Assembly: GCA_014873095.1 (NCBI GenBank)
Contig: CP050848.1
Coordinates: forward strand, 4,647,850-4,711,849
Source: Planctomycetales bacterium ZRK34
GTDB lineage: Bacteria > Planctomycetota > Phycisphaerae > Phycisphaerales > Zrk34
DNA length: 64,000 bases
Direction of reading: 5' to 3'
The position numbers and the translations under genes are program-made. Below, piece by piece: positions 1-10,093 of this stretch (the stretch's first letter is position 1; every line of letters starts with the position of its first letter). A model generated the notes under the pieces. That model saw nothing but the letters and a program-made list of their open reading frames with translations. It had not been told where the DNA came from and made no database searches.

Positions 1-794
1 CCGACGTAGAGGGTGTCGGCATTGAGCACGTTGGTCGTGCCGAGCAGGAATTCATTGCCGCCGGTGCCGCCGGCGTTGTAGGTGTCGCCGAGGTTGATGT
101 TGTTGGCGTTGATGGTGTTGGAATCAGCCAGGGCGATGTCGAAGCCGGCCTGGGCGCCGTTCCACCCGCTGTAGCCGGCGGTGAAGACATCGACGTTGGC
201 TTCGAAAGTGGTCAGACCGGACATGTCGAGATTGCCGTACACATCGCCATCGGTGATGCCGCTGGAATTCGGGCGGCGGGCGATGACGAAATCAGCGGTG
301 TGTGTGCCGGCGGCGCCGACGCGGAAGGTGGCATCGCCGGTGATGGTCACGGTGGACGAAATCGTGCCGGTGAACGTGGGGCTCAGATCCTGCACCATGA
401 TGAAGTCGGCGTCGTCGACGCCCGTGTTGGCATCGCCGTCGACCTGCAGCGTCACGCCGGTGTTCAGGGTCACGTGATGCGTGGTCGTGGCGGCGGCGCC
501 GGTAGCGCCGAAGATGAGCTTCTGCACGGTGGTGTTTGCATCGACGACGCTGTAGCCGGTCACGGAGCCGAAGTCACCGCTGGCGCCTCCTTCGGCCGTC
601 AGGTCGAAGATCGCCGAGTCGGTGGCGCCGGGCGACACGTCGCCGTCCCAGTTGGTTCCCGTTGACCAGTTGTCGTCGACAGCGGAGCCTGAGTCCCATG
701 TAGCCGCTGGGGCGATCGCAGGCAGGGTGAACAGGGCCGCGGCCACCACACCCATCAGCCAACGCGCGGTAACAATCGACATCACATTCTGCAT
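1..794 (-). CDS. Secreted surface protein, 5' part only (cut by window edge)
   Basis: An open frame runs from an ATG at 794 to the window edge with no stop, about 264 codons. A good ribosome site (AGGAG, 801-809 on this strand) lies 7-8 nt upstream. Residues 1-31 form a signal peptide (MQNVMSIVTARWLMGVVAAA, then a hydrophobic core ending near APAA). The mature part opens with WDSGSAVDDNWSTGTNWDGD and is rich in Thr, Gly, Asn and Asp, in the style of the beta-strand-repeat (autotransporter-associated or PEP-CTERM) surface proteins of planctomycetes. The C-terminus, where a sorting signal would be, lies outside the window. The exact family is not recognisable; the secreted repetitive character is clear. 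Confidence 0.75.
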   Translation of the reverse strand, partial: MQNVMSIVTARWLMGVVAAALFTLPAIAPAATWDSGSAVDDNWSTGTNWDGDVSPGATDSAIFDLTAEGGASGDFGSVTGYSVVDANTTVQKLIFGATGAAATTTHHVTLNTGVTLQVDGDANTGVDDADFIMVQDLSPTFTGTISSTVTITGDATFRVGAAGTHTADFVIARRPNSSGITDGDVYGNLDMSGLTTFEANVDVFTAGYSGWNGAQAGFDIALADSNTINANNINLGDTYNAGGTGGNEFLLGTTNVLNADTLYV

Positions 795-1064
795 CGGGTC
801 TTCTCCTGAAGTGTTCTGCGTTCTCGGTTCCTCGCTGACCGGCCGCCGACGAAACTCACTCAACAGGCGCAACAACAGCGCGCGACGCATCGGGTCAGGT
901 CCGTTGTTTACGAATAATCGTTCGGGCCTCTGAACATGATTCTAACCTTCTCGGGGAGGCACACGCAAGTGAAAAATGCGGGGAATTCGAGTTGCGCACA
1001 ACTGATACAAGCACGCGCGCATCGGGGCGACGTACCCGACAGCCGGCCCCGGTACACTTAAATC

Positions 1065-2417
1065 ATGCATACCCCCCCCTCACGCCGTACGTTTGTCGCC
1101 TCCGCCGCCACGCTGGGCCTTTCCATGCCCGCTATTTTACCTCGTTTGACACGTGCCGCCTCGCCGAACAGCAAGCTGAACATCGCCGGCATCGGCGTCG
1201 GGGGGATGGGCTTCAACAATATTCGGCAGATGGCCGGCGAGAACATCGTCGCGTTGTGCGATGTGGATCGGCGACGCTACCGGCGGCCGGCGGAGCTGTT
1301 CCCCGAGGCTCGTTTGTATCAGGATTACCGCCGCCTGCTCGACGACAGCAAAGACATCGAGGCGGTGTTGGTCGCCACGCCGGATCACACCCATGCGGTG
1401 ATCACCTCGGCCGTGATGGCCGCCGGCAAACACGTGTACTGCCAGAAGCCGCTGACGCATGATGTGTGGGAGGCGCGCATGCTCGCCCAGCAGGCGAAGT
1501 CCGCCGGCGTCGTCACGCAGATGGGTAACCAGTACCACTCCAGCGAAGGCATTCGTCTGGCGTGTGAATGGATCGCCGATGGCGCGATCGGGCCTGTGCG
1601 CCGGGTCGATGCCTGGTGCAGCCTGGCATACTCGCCGTTTGGTCATGCCTACTGGTCGACGTTGCTGGGCGATCGGCCGACTGAAACGCCGCCTGTGCCC
1701 GAAGAACTCGACTGGAACACATGGCTCGGCCCGGCGCCGTTTCGGTCGTATCACCCGACGTATCACCCCGCCAAGTGGCGCGCGTGGTGGGACTTCGGCT
1801 GCGGCATGATGGGCGATCGTGGTGTGCACACGCTCGACAGCGTTTTCTGGTCGTTGAAACTCGGCGCCCCATCAAAGATCGAACTCGTGCATCGTGAGCG
1901 CGGCAATGATGAGGTGCACCCGGACATCGCGCATGTGAAGTTTCACTTTGAGCCGCGTGGCGACATGCCGGCCGTCGTCGTCAACTGGTACGAAGGCATA
2001 GAAGCGCCGCGCCCCAGCGCCGATGTGCTCGAACCCGATCGGCAGATGGGCGACAAGCAGGGCGGCGCGATCTACTACGGCGACAGCGGCGCACTGATGC
2101 ACGGCACCTACCCGGGCAGCGTACGCCTGATACCCGAGCCTGCCATGCAGGCCTACAAAAGACCGGCCAGGACGTTGCCACGCGCAACCACGGTCCACGA
2201 GAAACAGTGGATCGAATCATGCAAGGCCAATCAGCCCGCTTCGTCGGATTTTAGCTACGCCGGCCCGCTGACGGAAATGTGCCTGCTGGGCAACATCGCG
2301 ATCCGCCTCGGCGGCGTGATCGAGTGGGACTCTGAAAACATGAAAGCGATCGGCCGCCCCGAAGCCGACCCGTGGATCAAACGCCCGCGACGTGAGGGGT
2401 GGGCGTTACACGTGTAG
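1065..2417 (+). CDS. Gfo/Idh/MocA-family oxidoreductase, Tat-exported
   Basis: A 450-aa NAD(P)-dependent sugar-type dehydrogenase homologue. Residues 7-32 are a twin-arginine signal (SRRTFVASAATLGLSMPAIL), so it is probably exported folded with its cofactor. The Rossmann start IAGIGVGGMGFNNI follows, then CDV near residue 66, VATPDHTH near 105 and the catalytic-type EKP-equivalent CQKPLTHD near 127. A C-terminal beta-sheet domain contains WNTWLGPAP and a GDRGVHTLD segment. Large families of secreted oxidoreductases of this type are typical of planctomycetes; the substrate is unknown. It is a single-gene unit, divergent from the gene at 794 and convergent with the MFS gene. A GGAG-like ribosome site is not obvious. 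Confidence 0.88.
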   Translation: MHTPPSRRTFVASAATLGLSMPAILPRLTRAASPNSKLNIAGIGVGGMGFNNIRQMAGENIVALCDVDRRRYRRPAELFPEARLYQDYRRLLDDSKDIEAVLVATPDHTHAVITSAVMAAGKHVYCQKPLTHDVWEARMLAQQAKSAGVVTQMGNQYHSSEGIRLACEWIADGAIGPVRRVDAWCSLAYSPFGHAYWSTLLGDRPTETPPVPEELDWNTWLGPAPFRSYHPTYHPAKWRAWWDFGCGMMGDRGVHTLDSVFWSLKLGAPSKIELVHRERGNDEVHPDIAHVKFHFEPRGDMPAVVVNWYEGIEAPRPSADVLEPDRQMGDKQGGAIYYGDSGALMHGTYPGSVRLIPEPAMQAYKRPARTLPRATTVHEKQWIESCKANQPASSDFSYAGPLTEMCLLGNIAIRLGGVIEWDSENMKAIGRPEADPWIKRPRREGWALHV

Positions 2418-2669
2418 GCGTTCGCTGCGAGGTTCTGTTTTCGGGTGCAGCGTCACAAGGATGACCCGCCGATACGCCCGGGCGGAACGACTAAAGCGTA
2501 CGACGACGGGACAACACCCCGCCCGCCGAATCGAGTTGCCCCGCATCTGACGAAACACGCTACGCGCTTGTTGGCGCCGTCGCTGTCGCCGTTGCGCCCT
2601 CGTGTAGCCCACCGCGCCATTTTCACCCTCACCCACCGACACCTCGCCAATATCCCTTCGGCGCCGCAT

Positions 2670-2803
2670 GGACATTTCATCGACATCGCATGGATATCCC
2701 GTCAGCAGTGCGTGGGTGTCCCGTCAACACCCCGCGGGTATCCCGTCAACACTGTGCGGGTCTCCCGTCGATATCCCATCGACAGTTCGCGGACATCTCG
2801 CAG
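2670..2803. repeat. Degenerate 22-bp tandem repeats
   Basis: Units start at 2670, 2692, 2714 and 2736, each exactly 22 bp, then a 33-bp unit at 2758 (with an 11-bp partial duplication) and a partial unit at 2791. The core is GGGTATCCCGTCAACA followed by a variable end. There are no spacers, so it is not a CRISPR array. Confidence 0.8.
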
Positions 2804-2837
2804 TCGCCCAACCGCATGTTTTTCCACCAAAGGATGG

Positions 2838-2891
2838 AAAGATCAAATATATGATATATGAAAAATATTATATATCATATATTTGATCTTT
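2838..2891. repeat. AT-rich 54-nt perfect hairpin element, copy 1
   Basis: Arms 2838-2859 and 2870-2891 are perfect 22-nt inverted complements around a 10-nt centre (GAAAAATATT). The arm begins AAAGATCAAATATATG. It is 52/54 identical to 20788-20841; the two differences are arm positions 9 and 14, which pair with each other, so A:T here is C:G there and the stem is kept. It could be a bidirectional terminator, a protein-binding palindrome or a small mobile palindrome. Confidence 0.9.
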
Positions 2892-2910
2892 TGTGTGGTA
2901 GGGTATCATG

Positions 2911-3062
2911 TCGTGCAGTCGTGCAGTCGTGCAGTCGTGCAGTCGTGCAGTCGTGCAGTCGTGCAGTCGTGCAGTCGTGCAGTCGTGCAGTCGTGCAGTC
3001 GTGCAGTCGTGCAGTCGTGCAGTCGTGCAGTCGTGCAGTCGTGCAGTCGTGCAGTCGTGCAG
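2911..3062. repeat. Perfect 8-bp tandem repeat, 19 copies of TCGTGCAG
   Basis: 152 nt consist of exactly 19 uninterrupted TCGTGCAG units with no substitutions, beginning 19 bp right of the hairpin. Perfect homogeneity indicates recent expansion by slippage, so copy number probably varies between strains. Eight is not a multiple of three, so all three frames on a strand read the same 8-residue peptide period; this explains the long open frames here, which are not genes. Confidence 0.95.
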
Positions 3063-3130
3063 GTGGGGGATGTAAACGATGCGGGTGGGGCGATGGGGCT
3101 AAGGTCGCATGCGGAGGGGCGTTCGTCAGA

Positions 3131-4384
3131 TTATACGTCTGAGCCGGGGGCGCTGCTTTCGGGTTCAACATCGACGGCGTGCGTTTTGGCTGGACGCTTG
3201 AGCACCAGCAGCATCAACAGCGACAGGGCGGCGCCGATGCCGCCGGTGGTGTAGGTTGCTGCGGCACTGACATGCTCGAACAGCGCGCCGCTGAGGCCGA
3301 ACCCGAATGTGCGCCCGACCGCCGTGGCCGACTGGTTCAATCCGTGCACCGCGCCCTGGTCGCGTTCGTGAACCGACAGCGACATCAGGCCTGTGATCGT
3401 CGGCACGCAGAAACCCGTGCCCAGGGCCATCAGCGACAGCGAGCCCCACAGGCCGCCGGTGCCTGCCGGGTGTGTCGCCAGCCAGCCCATGCCGGCCGCC
3501 AGCATCACCAGTCCCATGATGGCGGTGGTCTTTTCACCGAGTCGCTTGACGGTGGGGCGGATCATGCCGCCCTGCACGAACGCGCCGAGCAAACCGAAGA
3601 ACGAAAGCGCCAGGCCGACGTCGCCCTTGTCCCATCCGTACCACATTTCACTTAGCGGCTGCACGGTCGGAAACATCAGCGAGTACGAAGCCGTGGCGAT
3701 GATGCACACGAGCATGAGCCAGAACACCACCGGCACGGTCGCCAGGTTCAACAGCGACTTCGGCCTGGCGAACACATCATGCGACTCGGCTTCGGCGAGC
3801 GTGTCCGGTCGCGTCTCACGCAGCAGGCCGAGGATGATGAAGATGCTGGAAAACTGCACCGCGCCGGCAAGCCAGCCGATGTTCACCGATCCGAAGTGCT
3901 CAGCGAAGTACCCGCCGATGGCCGGCCCGAGTGTGAAGGCCAGCCCGAACGCCGCCCCGAGCACACCCATCGCCGCGGCACGCTTGCTGGCGTCAGATAC
4001 ATCCGATGCCACGGCCAGCCCGAGCACCGACTGGGCGGCGAACAGGCCGTACAGCGTCCGCGCCACCAGCAGCCACATCAACCCCGACATCAGAAACCCG
4101 TCCAGCGTTGTGGTCAGCGCCCACAGCACCGACGCGCTGGTCGTGCCGACGACCACCACCGCCATCGTGGGCCGCCGGCCCCAGTGGTCCGAGAGTTTGC
4201 CCCACATCGGCGCGCAGACCACGCGCGGCAGCGTGGCGGCGGCGAAAAGGATCCCGGCCCAGGTTTCCGAGCCGTTCAGTTCCTCGGCGAAGGGCGTGAG
4301 TACGGGCAGAACGATCCCGAAGCTGAGACCTTCGAGGAACACGACGAGTGCTGCACTGATCAGTGGTGGCATAAGACGACCCAC
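3131..4384 (-). CDS. MFS transporter (drug/H+ antiporter-like)
   Basis: A 417-aa integral membrane protein of about 12 helices. The MFS motif A is clear in loop 2-3: GKLSDHWGRRPTMAV near residue 61. The N-terminal segment PPLISAALVVFLEGLSFGIV is helix 1, and FGLAFTLGPAIGGYFAEHFG near 145 matches the motif C region of antiporters (G-x-x-x-GP-x-x-GG). This places it in the TetA/DHA1 type, a proton-coupled efflux carrier in the inner membrane; the substrate cannot be read. It is transcribed away from the respiratory operon, with 277 bp of shared upstream region. Confidence 0.87.
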   Translation of the reverse strand: MGRLMPPLISAALVVFLEGLSFGIVLPVLTPFAEELNGSETWAGILFAAATLPRVVCAPMWGKLSDHWGRRPTMAVVVVGTTSASVLWALTTTLDGFLMSGLMWLLVARTLYGLFAAQSVLGLAVASDVSDASKRAAAMGVLGAAFGLAFTLGPAIGGYFAEHFGSVNIGWLAGAVQFSSIFIILGLLRETRPDTLAEAESHDVFARPKSLLNLATVPVVFWLMLVCIIATASYSLMFPTVQPLSEMWYGWDKGDVGLALSFFGLLGAFVQGGMIRPTVKRLGEKTTAIMGLVMLAAGMGWLATHPAGTGGLWGSLSLMALGTGFCVPTITGLMSLSVHERDQGAVHGLNQSATAVGRTFGFGLSGALFEHVSAAATYTTGGIGAALSLLMLLVLKRPAKTHAVDVEPESSAPGSDV

Positions 4385-4585
4385 AATAGCGGATGGAGTA
4401 CCGAAACACGAATTGCGATTTTACCCGGTGTTCATTCGGGGCTTGTTCGCTGACCTTATAGAGTAGACAGGGGGCGAGCCCAAGAAAATTTTCCACAGTG
4501 ACTTGTGTGATCTGCCCATCACGCTACTCTAATGGGCTCGGCACGGGTTCCCGGCGGTGGACTCCCCGAAGGGACATAGGGCGTT

Positions 4586-4613
4586 TTGACAAGTAACGCC
4601 AAGGCGTTACAAT
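4586..4613 (+). promoter_or_regulatory. Promoter of the respiratory operon with a palindrome in its spacer
   Basis: TTGACA (4586-4591), a 16-bp spacer, then TACAAT (4608-4613) make a near-consensus housekeeping promoter 48 bp upstream of actA. The spacer and -10 hexamer are covered by a palindrome, GTAACGCCAAGGCGTTAC (4593-4610), with perfect 8-bp arms. A protein bound there would compete with or reposition RNA polymerase. A near-repeat of the right half, GGCGGTTACAATCATG (4649-4664), overlaps the actA start codon. Confidence 0.65.
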
Positions 4614-4628
4614 CGTGAGCCTTTCGTC

Positions 4629-4646
4629 TTGTGAAAAAAATCACAA
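4629..4646 (+). promoter_or_regulatory. CRP/FNR-family operator-like palindrome
   Basis: TTGTGA-AAAAAA-TCACAA is a perfect palindrome with the half-site and 6-bp spacing of CRP-type sites (TGTGA-N6-TCACA). It lies about 10-25 bp downstream of the predicted start point and ends 15 bp before actA, a position more compatible with repression than activation. Caution: a similar A-run plus TCACA occurs before the SCO gene without the left half-site, so part of the motif may simply be an A-rich translation-initiation region. Confidence 0.45.
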
Positions 4647-4661
4647 ACGGCGGTTACAATC

Positions 4662-5444
4662 ATGCCAGACAAGTCCAGTGAATCCCGGTTCGTTTTTCCT
4701 CGATGGGCCAATGTGGTGGTTCCCATTGCATTGATCGCCCTTGCGGGGGGGATACCTTACAAGGTGTTGATGGTCGGATTGATCGGCGCCCCGTCGACGA
4801 CTGACGTCGGCTATCAGCCGGTCCAGCCGATTCCGTACAGCCACGAACTGCACGTGAATCAGCTCGGCATGGATTGCCGGTACTGCCATACGACGGTCGA
4901 GACCTCGGCGTTCGCGGCGATCCCGTCAGCGAACATCTGCATGAACTGTCATCACGCCATCCGCAAGCTCAACTCCGCCGGCGAGGCGAACCCGAAGCTG
5001 GCCGCCCTGTACAAGGCCTACGACTCGGGTATGCCGATCGAGTGGGTCAAGGTCCACGACCTGCCGGACTACTCCTATTTCAACCACTCGGCCCACATCA
5101 ATCGCGGCGTCAGTTGCGTGTCCTGTCACGACCGCGTCGACCAGATGGGCCCTGAGGGTGTGCACCAGGCCAAAGAGCTTTCGATGGGCTGGTGTCTGAA
5201 GTGCCACCGCAATCCCACGCCGAACCTCCGCCCGCAGGATCAGGCCACGAACCTGATGTGGGGCTACACGATGACGCAGCAGGAGATCGACGAGGTCGCC
5301 TCGCTGGGCGTCGACGTGGCGGGCATGGAAGCGGGCAAGGCGCTGACAGACCAGCAGCGTCAGAAGGTCGGCCATGCCGTGTTTGATATGGAAAACATTC
5401 GCGAACCCATCAATATGTCGGATTGCTCACTATGCCATCGGTGA
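4662..5444 (+). CDS. actA: Alternative complex III subunit ActA, pentaheme cytochrome c
   Basis: 260 aa. One N-terminal transmembrane anchor (about residues 13-38) and five c-type heme sites: CRYCH (72), CMNCH (93), CVSCH (152), CLKCH (178) and CSLCH (256, at the extreme C-terminus). It is the periplasmic electron-exit subunit of the quinol:cytochrome c/oxidase reductase called alternative complex III. It is first in a long operon, and its 3' end overlaps actB. The start is the ATG at 4662; there is no classical ribosome site beyond a GGCGG stretch. Confidence 0.93.
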   Translation: MPDKSSESRFVFPRWANVVVPIALIALAGGIPYKVLMVGLIGAPSTTDVGYQPVQPIPYSHELHVNQLGMDCRYCHTTVETSAFAAIPSANICMNCHHAIRKLNSAGEANPKLAALYKAYDSGMPIEWVKVHDLPDYSYFNHSAHINRGVSCVSCHDRVDQMGPEGVHQAKELSMGWCLKCHRNPTPNLRPQDQATNLMWGYTMTQQEIDEVASLGVDVAGMEAGKALTDQQRQKVGHAVFDMENIREPINMSDCSLCHR

Positions 5445-8400
5445 AACCCAAGCAGAATTCAACCGGGCCGGCGTATTGGCGCAGTCTCGATGAGCTGGCC
5501 GACACGCCGCGGTTTCGTGCGTTCCTCGAGAAGGAATTCGCCGACTATGACCCCGAGCAGATTCTGGCTGTGCCTTCGCGGCGCGGCTTCATGAAGCTGA
5601 TGGCCGCGTCGATGGCGCTGGCCGGGGCCGCCTCGCTGACCGGCTGCCGTCGCTGGCCCGAGCAGCACGTGGCGCCGTACAACAATCGCCCGGAAGGCTT
5701 CACGCCCGGGGCGGCGGTGCAGTTCGCCACCGTGATGGAACTCGGCGGGGTCGCTCAGCCGCTGCTGGCGACCAGCATCGACGGCCGTCCGGTGAAGATC
5801 GAAGGCAACCCGACGCACCCGCTGAGCGGCGGGGCGGCCGGACGACTGGCGCAGGCCAGTGTGCTGGAGATGTTCGATCCCGAACGCAGCCGTGAGATTC
5901 TGAGCCAGGGCAAGAAGTCGACGTGGGACGCGTTTGCCACCGGCGTCGGCAGCTTCAAGGGCGGGGCGGGGCTGACCGTGCTCAGCGAGGCGACGAGTTC
6001 GCCGAGCGTGGCGGCGCTTCGCAAGCAGCTCGGCGAGGCCGACTGGTACGAATACGAGCCGATCAATCGTGACAACGCGCTGGAAGGCGCGCGTCATGCC
6101 TTCGGCAAGTCGCTGCGTGAGCAGCTTCACCTGGACAAGGCGCAGGTCATCGCCTGCTTCGATGCCGACATTCTCGGGTCGCACCCGGCGGCGATCCGTC
6201 ACGCTCGTGACTGGGCGGCGGGGCGCGATGTCGAGCATGGTGATTTCAAACGCGTATATATGACCGAGGGTGTATTCAGCATCACCGGGGCTAACGCCGA
6301 CGAGCGCGTGCCGGTTCCGACGGGGATGGTGCTGGAGGTGCTCAAGGCGGTCGCCGCGGCGCTGGGGATCAACCAGTCGCCATCGGTCGAGCTGAGCGCG
6401 CCGGCCAGGCAGTGGGTCGACAAGCTTGCTGCGGACCTCAAAGCACACAAGGGCGCGAGCCTGGTAACGGTCGGCCCCAATCAGCCGGCGGTCGCACACG
6501 TGCTCGGCGCGATGATCAACGATGCCCTGGGCAACCTCGGCAAGACCGTCACCTACATCGAAGAACCCGGCGGCGATCGTCCGACCAGCACGGCCGCGAT
6601 CAGCGCCCTGGTCCGCAAGATCAACGCGGGCGAAGTCAAGACGCTGCTGATTCTCGGCGGCAATCCGGTCTTTAACGCCCCGATGGATTTGAAGTTCGGT
6701 GACGCCCTGAAGAAGGTCGACACGAGCATCCACCTTTCGCACTACGTCGATGAAACTTCCAAGGCCTGCACGTGGCACCTGCCGCGGGCGCACTACCTGG
6801 AAGCGTGGGGCGATGCCCGGGCGTGGGACGGCTCGCTGAGCGTGGTGCAGCCGCTGATTCAGCCGCTGTATGACGATGCGAATTCGATTCCGAAGAGCGT
6901 GATCGAAGTGCTGGCGATGCTGGCCGGCGACAAGGTGGCCGACGGCCGCGAAATCGTGCGTCGCACCTTCGGCGAGATTCTGCCGAAGTCGTCGTTCGAA
7001 CGTGCCTGGCAGACGGTGCTGCGTGACGGAACCGTGGTCGGCAGCGCGACGCCGGCGGAGAAGGTCGCCAAGCCCAGTGAGAAGTCGATGGCGATGATTG
7101 CCGCGACGGTCGCCGGGCAGGGCTACGAGTTGACATTCACCGAAGACTACACCGTCTACGACGGTCGCTTCGCCAACAACGGCTGGCTGCAGGAAACGCC
7201 GGACCCGATGACGAAAGTCGTCTGGGACAACCCCGCGAACATGAGCCCGAACACCGCCAAGGATCTGAAGGTCTGGCAGGACGACCTGATCGAGATCGCG
7301 GTTGGTCAGCACACGATGACCGCCGCGGTGAACCTACTGCCGGGCATGGCCGACGGCGCGATCGGGATCAGCCTCGGCTACGGTCGCACCTCGGCGGGAT
7401 ACGTCGGCGACAAGGTCGGGTTTGACGTCTACCAGGCGCGGTCCTCGACGCAGATGGGCTTTGCACCGGTCAGCGTGAAGAAGACGAATCGGCGCTACCG
7501 CGTCGTCGCCACGCAGGAACACTTCGCGATCGACTCCACCGCGGCGCAGGAGCGCGAAGAACGCTCCAGCTACGAGCTGTATCGCTCGGCGACGGTGGGG
7601 CAGTACAAAGAGTACGAACATCACGCAGCCGAGCATGGCGGACATGGCGATCACGAGTTCAGCCTCCGCAAGCTACCGCATGTTCCTTCGATGAAAGATA
7701 AGCAGGGCCACACCGTGCCGCTGCAGATCTTCGACGAGGCGGTCGACTACTCCAAAGAGAAGCACGCCTGGGCGATGGCGATCGACCTGAGCAAGTGCAT
7801 CGGGTGCAACGCGTGCGTGGTCGCCTGTCAGTCGGAAAACAACGTGCCGGTCGTGGGCAAGTACGAATGCGGGCGCGGTCGCGAGATGGCATGGATCCGC
7901 GTGGATCGTTATTTCCACGGCGATCCGGACCACTCCGAATCGATCAAGGCGGTTCATCAGGTCGTGACCTGTCACCACTGCGAAAACGCTCCCTGCGAGC
8001 AGGTCTGCCCGGTCGCCGCGACCACGCACGACTCCGAAGGCCTGAACGTGATGATCTACAACCGCTGCATCGGCACGCGGTACTGCTCGAACAACTGCCC
8101 GTACAAGGTCCGCCGCTTCAACTGGTTTGACTGGCACGCCAAGCCGGTTCACTCCAGCATCTTTGGCGGCACCTGGCTGGGCATCCCGGATCAGCAGCAG
8201 CTTTCGATCGACAAGATCCGCCAGATGCAGTTCAACCCCGAAGTCACCGTCCGCATGCGCGGCGTGATGGAAAAATGCTCGTTCTGCGTTCAGCGCATCA
8301 AGGCGGCGACGATTCCCGCCAAGAACGCCGACCCGAACTACCAGCTCGAAGACGGCACGATCAACCCGGCCTGTGCACAGACCTGCGCGACCGATGCGAT

Positions 8401-8623
8401 CATCTTCGGCGACCTGGCCGATTCGAACAGCCGCGTGTCCAAGGCTTTCAAAAATCCCCGCGCTTTCGAGATGCTCAAGCACCTGAACGTGCGGGCGCGG
8501 ACACGCTACCTGGCCCGGATCAACAATCCCGTCGAAGCCACTGCCGACCACGGGTCCGGGCACGACGCCGGTCACGGGTCCGAATCTCCCAAAGAACCTT
8601 CGCATGCCAAGGATCACGGATAA
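5432..8623 (+). CDS. actB: Alternative complex III subunit ActB, molybdopterin-like/iron-sulfur protein
   Basis: About 1063 aa. An N-terminal twin-arginine segment (RRGFMKLMAASMALAG) precedes a large domain related to molybdopterin oxidoreductases. Three quarters in, a ferredoxin-like domain starts with CIGCNACVVAC near residue 789, followed by CHHCENAPCEQVCP, the CIGTRYCSNNCP group and CSFCV...CAQTCATDA, enough cysteines for four Fe-S clusters. The C-terminus is His/Gly-rich. I chose the ATG at 5432, which overlaps actA by 13 bp, over an in-frame TTG at 5423. Known ActB proteins lack a bound molybdenum cofactor; that is family knowledge, not visible here. Confidence 0.93.
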   Translation: MPSVKPKQNSTGPAYWRSLDELADTPRFRAFLEKEFADYDPEQILAVPSRRGFMKLMAASMALAGAASLTGCRRWPEQHVAPYNNRPEGFTPGAAVQFATVMELGGVAQPLLATSIDGRPVKIEGNPTHPLSGGAAGRLAQASVLEMFDPERSREILSQGKKSTWDAFATGVGSFKGGAGLTVLSEATSSPSVAALRKQLGEADWYEYEPINRDNALEGARHAFGKSLREQLHLDKAQVIACFDADILGSHPAAIRHARDWAAGRDVEHGDFKRVYMTEGVFSITGANADERVPVPTGMVLEVLKAVAAALGINQSPSVELSAPARQWVDKLAADLKAHKGASLVTVGPNQPAVAHVLGAMINDALGNLGKTVTYIEEPGGDRPTSTAAISALVRKINAGEVKTLLILGGNPVFNAPMDLKFGDALKKVDTSIHLSHYVDETSKACTWHLPRAHYLEAWGDARAWDGSLSVVQPLIQPLYDDANSIPKSVIEVLAMLAGDKVADGREIVRRTFGEILPKSSFERAWQTVLRDGTVVGSATPAEKVAKPSEKSMAMIAATVAGQGYELTFTEDYTVYDGRFANNGWLQETPDPMTKVVWDNPANMSPNTAKDLKVWQDDLIEIAVGQHTMTAAVNLLPGMADGAIGISLGYGRTSAGYVGDKVGFDVYQARSSTQMGFAPVSVKKTNRRYRVVATQEHFAIDSTAAQEREERSSYELYRSATVGQYKEYEHHAAEHGGHGDHEFSLRKLPHVPSMKDKQGHTVPLQIFDEAVDYSKEKHAWAMAIDLSKCIGCNACVVACQSENNVPVVGKYECGRGREMAWIRVDRYFHGDPDHSESIKAVHQVVTCHHCENAPCEQVCPVAATTHDSEGLNVMIYNRCIGTRYCSNNCPYKVRRFNWFDWHAKPVHSSIFGGTWLGIPDQQQLSIDKIRQMQFNPEVTVRMRGVMEKCSFCVQRIKAATIPAKNADPNYQLEDGTINPACAQTCATDAIIFGDLADSNSRVSKAFKNPRAFEMLKHLNVRARTRYLARINNPVEATADHGSGHDAGHGSESPKEPSHAKDHG

Positions 8624-8626
8624 GCC

Positions 8627-10089
<1,463 letters not shown>

Positions 10090-10093
<4 letters not shown>

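Larger units (their letters stand above)
2418..3130. other. Convergent intergenic region packed with repeats
   Basis: 713 bp between two convergent genes. From left to right it holds a unique stretch (2418-2669), degenerate 22-bp tandem repeats (2670-2803), a 54-nt AT-rich perfect hairpin (2838-2891), 19 perfect 8-bp repeats (2911-3062) and a G-rich tail. Strand composition flips at the hairpin: by hand count 2601-2837 has about 89 C and 53 G, while 2892-3130 has about 49 C and 99 G. No credible gene is present; the overlapping frames are by-products of the repeats. Confidence 0.8.

Noticed and set aside
2670..3062. CRISPR array
   Set aside because: The 22-bp and 8-bp units are directly adjacent with no spacers, and there are no cas genes nearby.
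2858..3254. Open frames on both strands encoding repeats such as VVQSCSRA or CTTARLHD
   Set aside because: They are translations of the 8-bp tandem repeat, which stays open in all frames because the unit has no stop and its length is not a multiple of three.
4506..4522. Second CRP-like site (TGTGATCTGCCCATCAC)
   Set aside because: The half-sites are spaced eight, not six, bases apart for TGTGA/TCAC, so it does not fit the family; it remains only a short inverted repeat.
5459..7312. A 617-codon open frame antisense to actB
   Set aside because: It is the shadow of a high-GC coding strand. The actB frame has strong family motifs, and the antisense product has none and is Arg/His-rich as expected.
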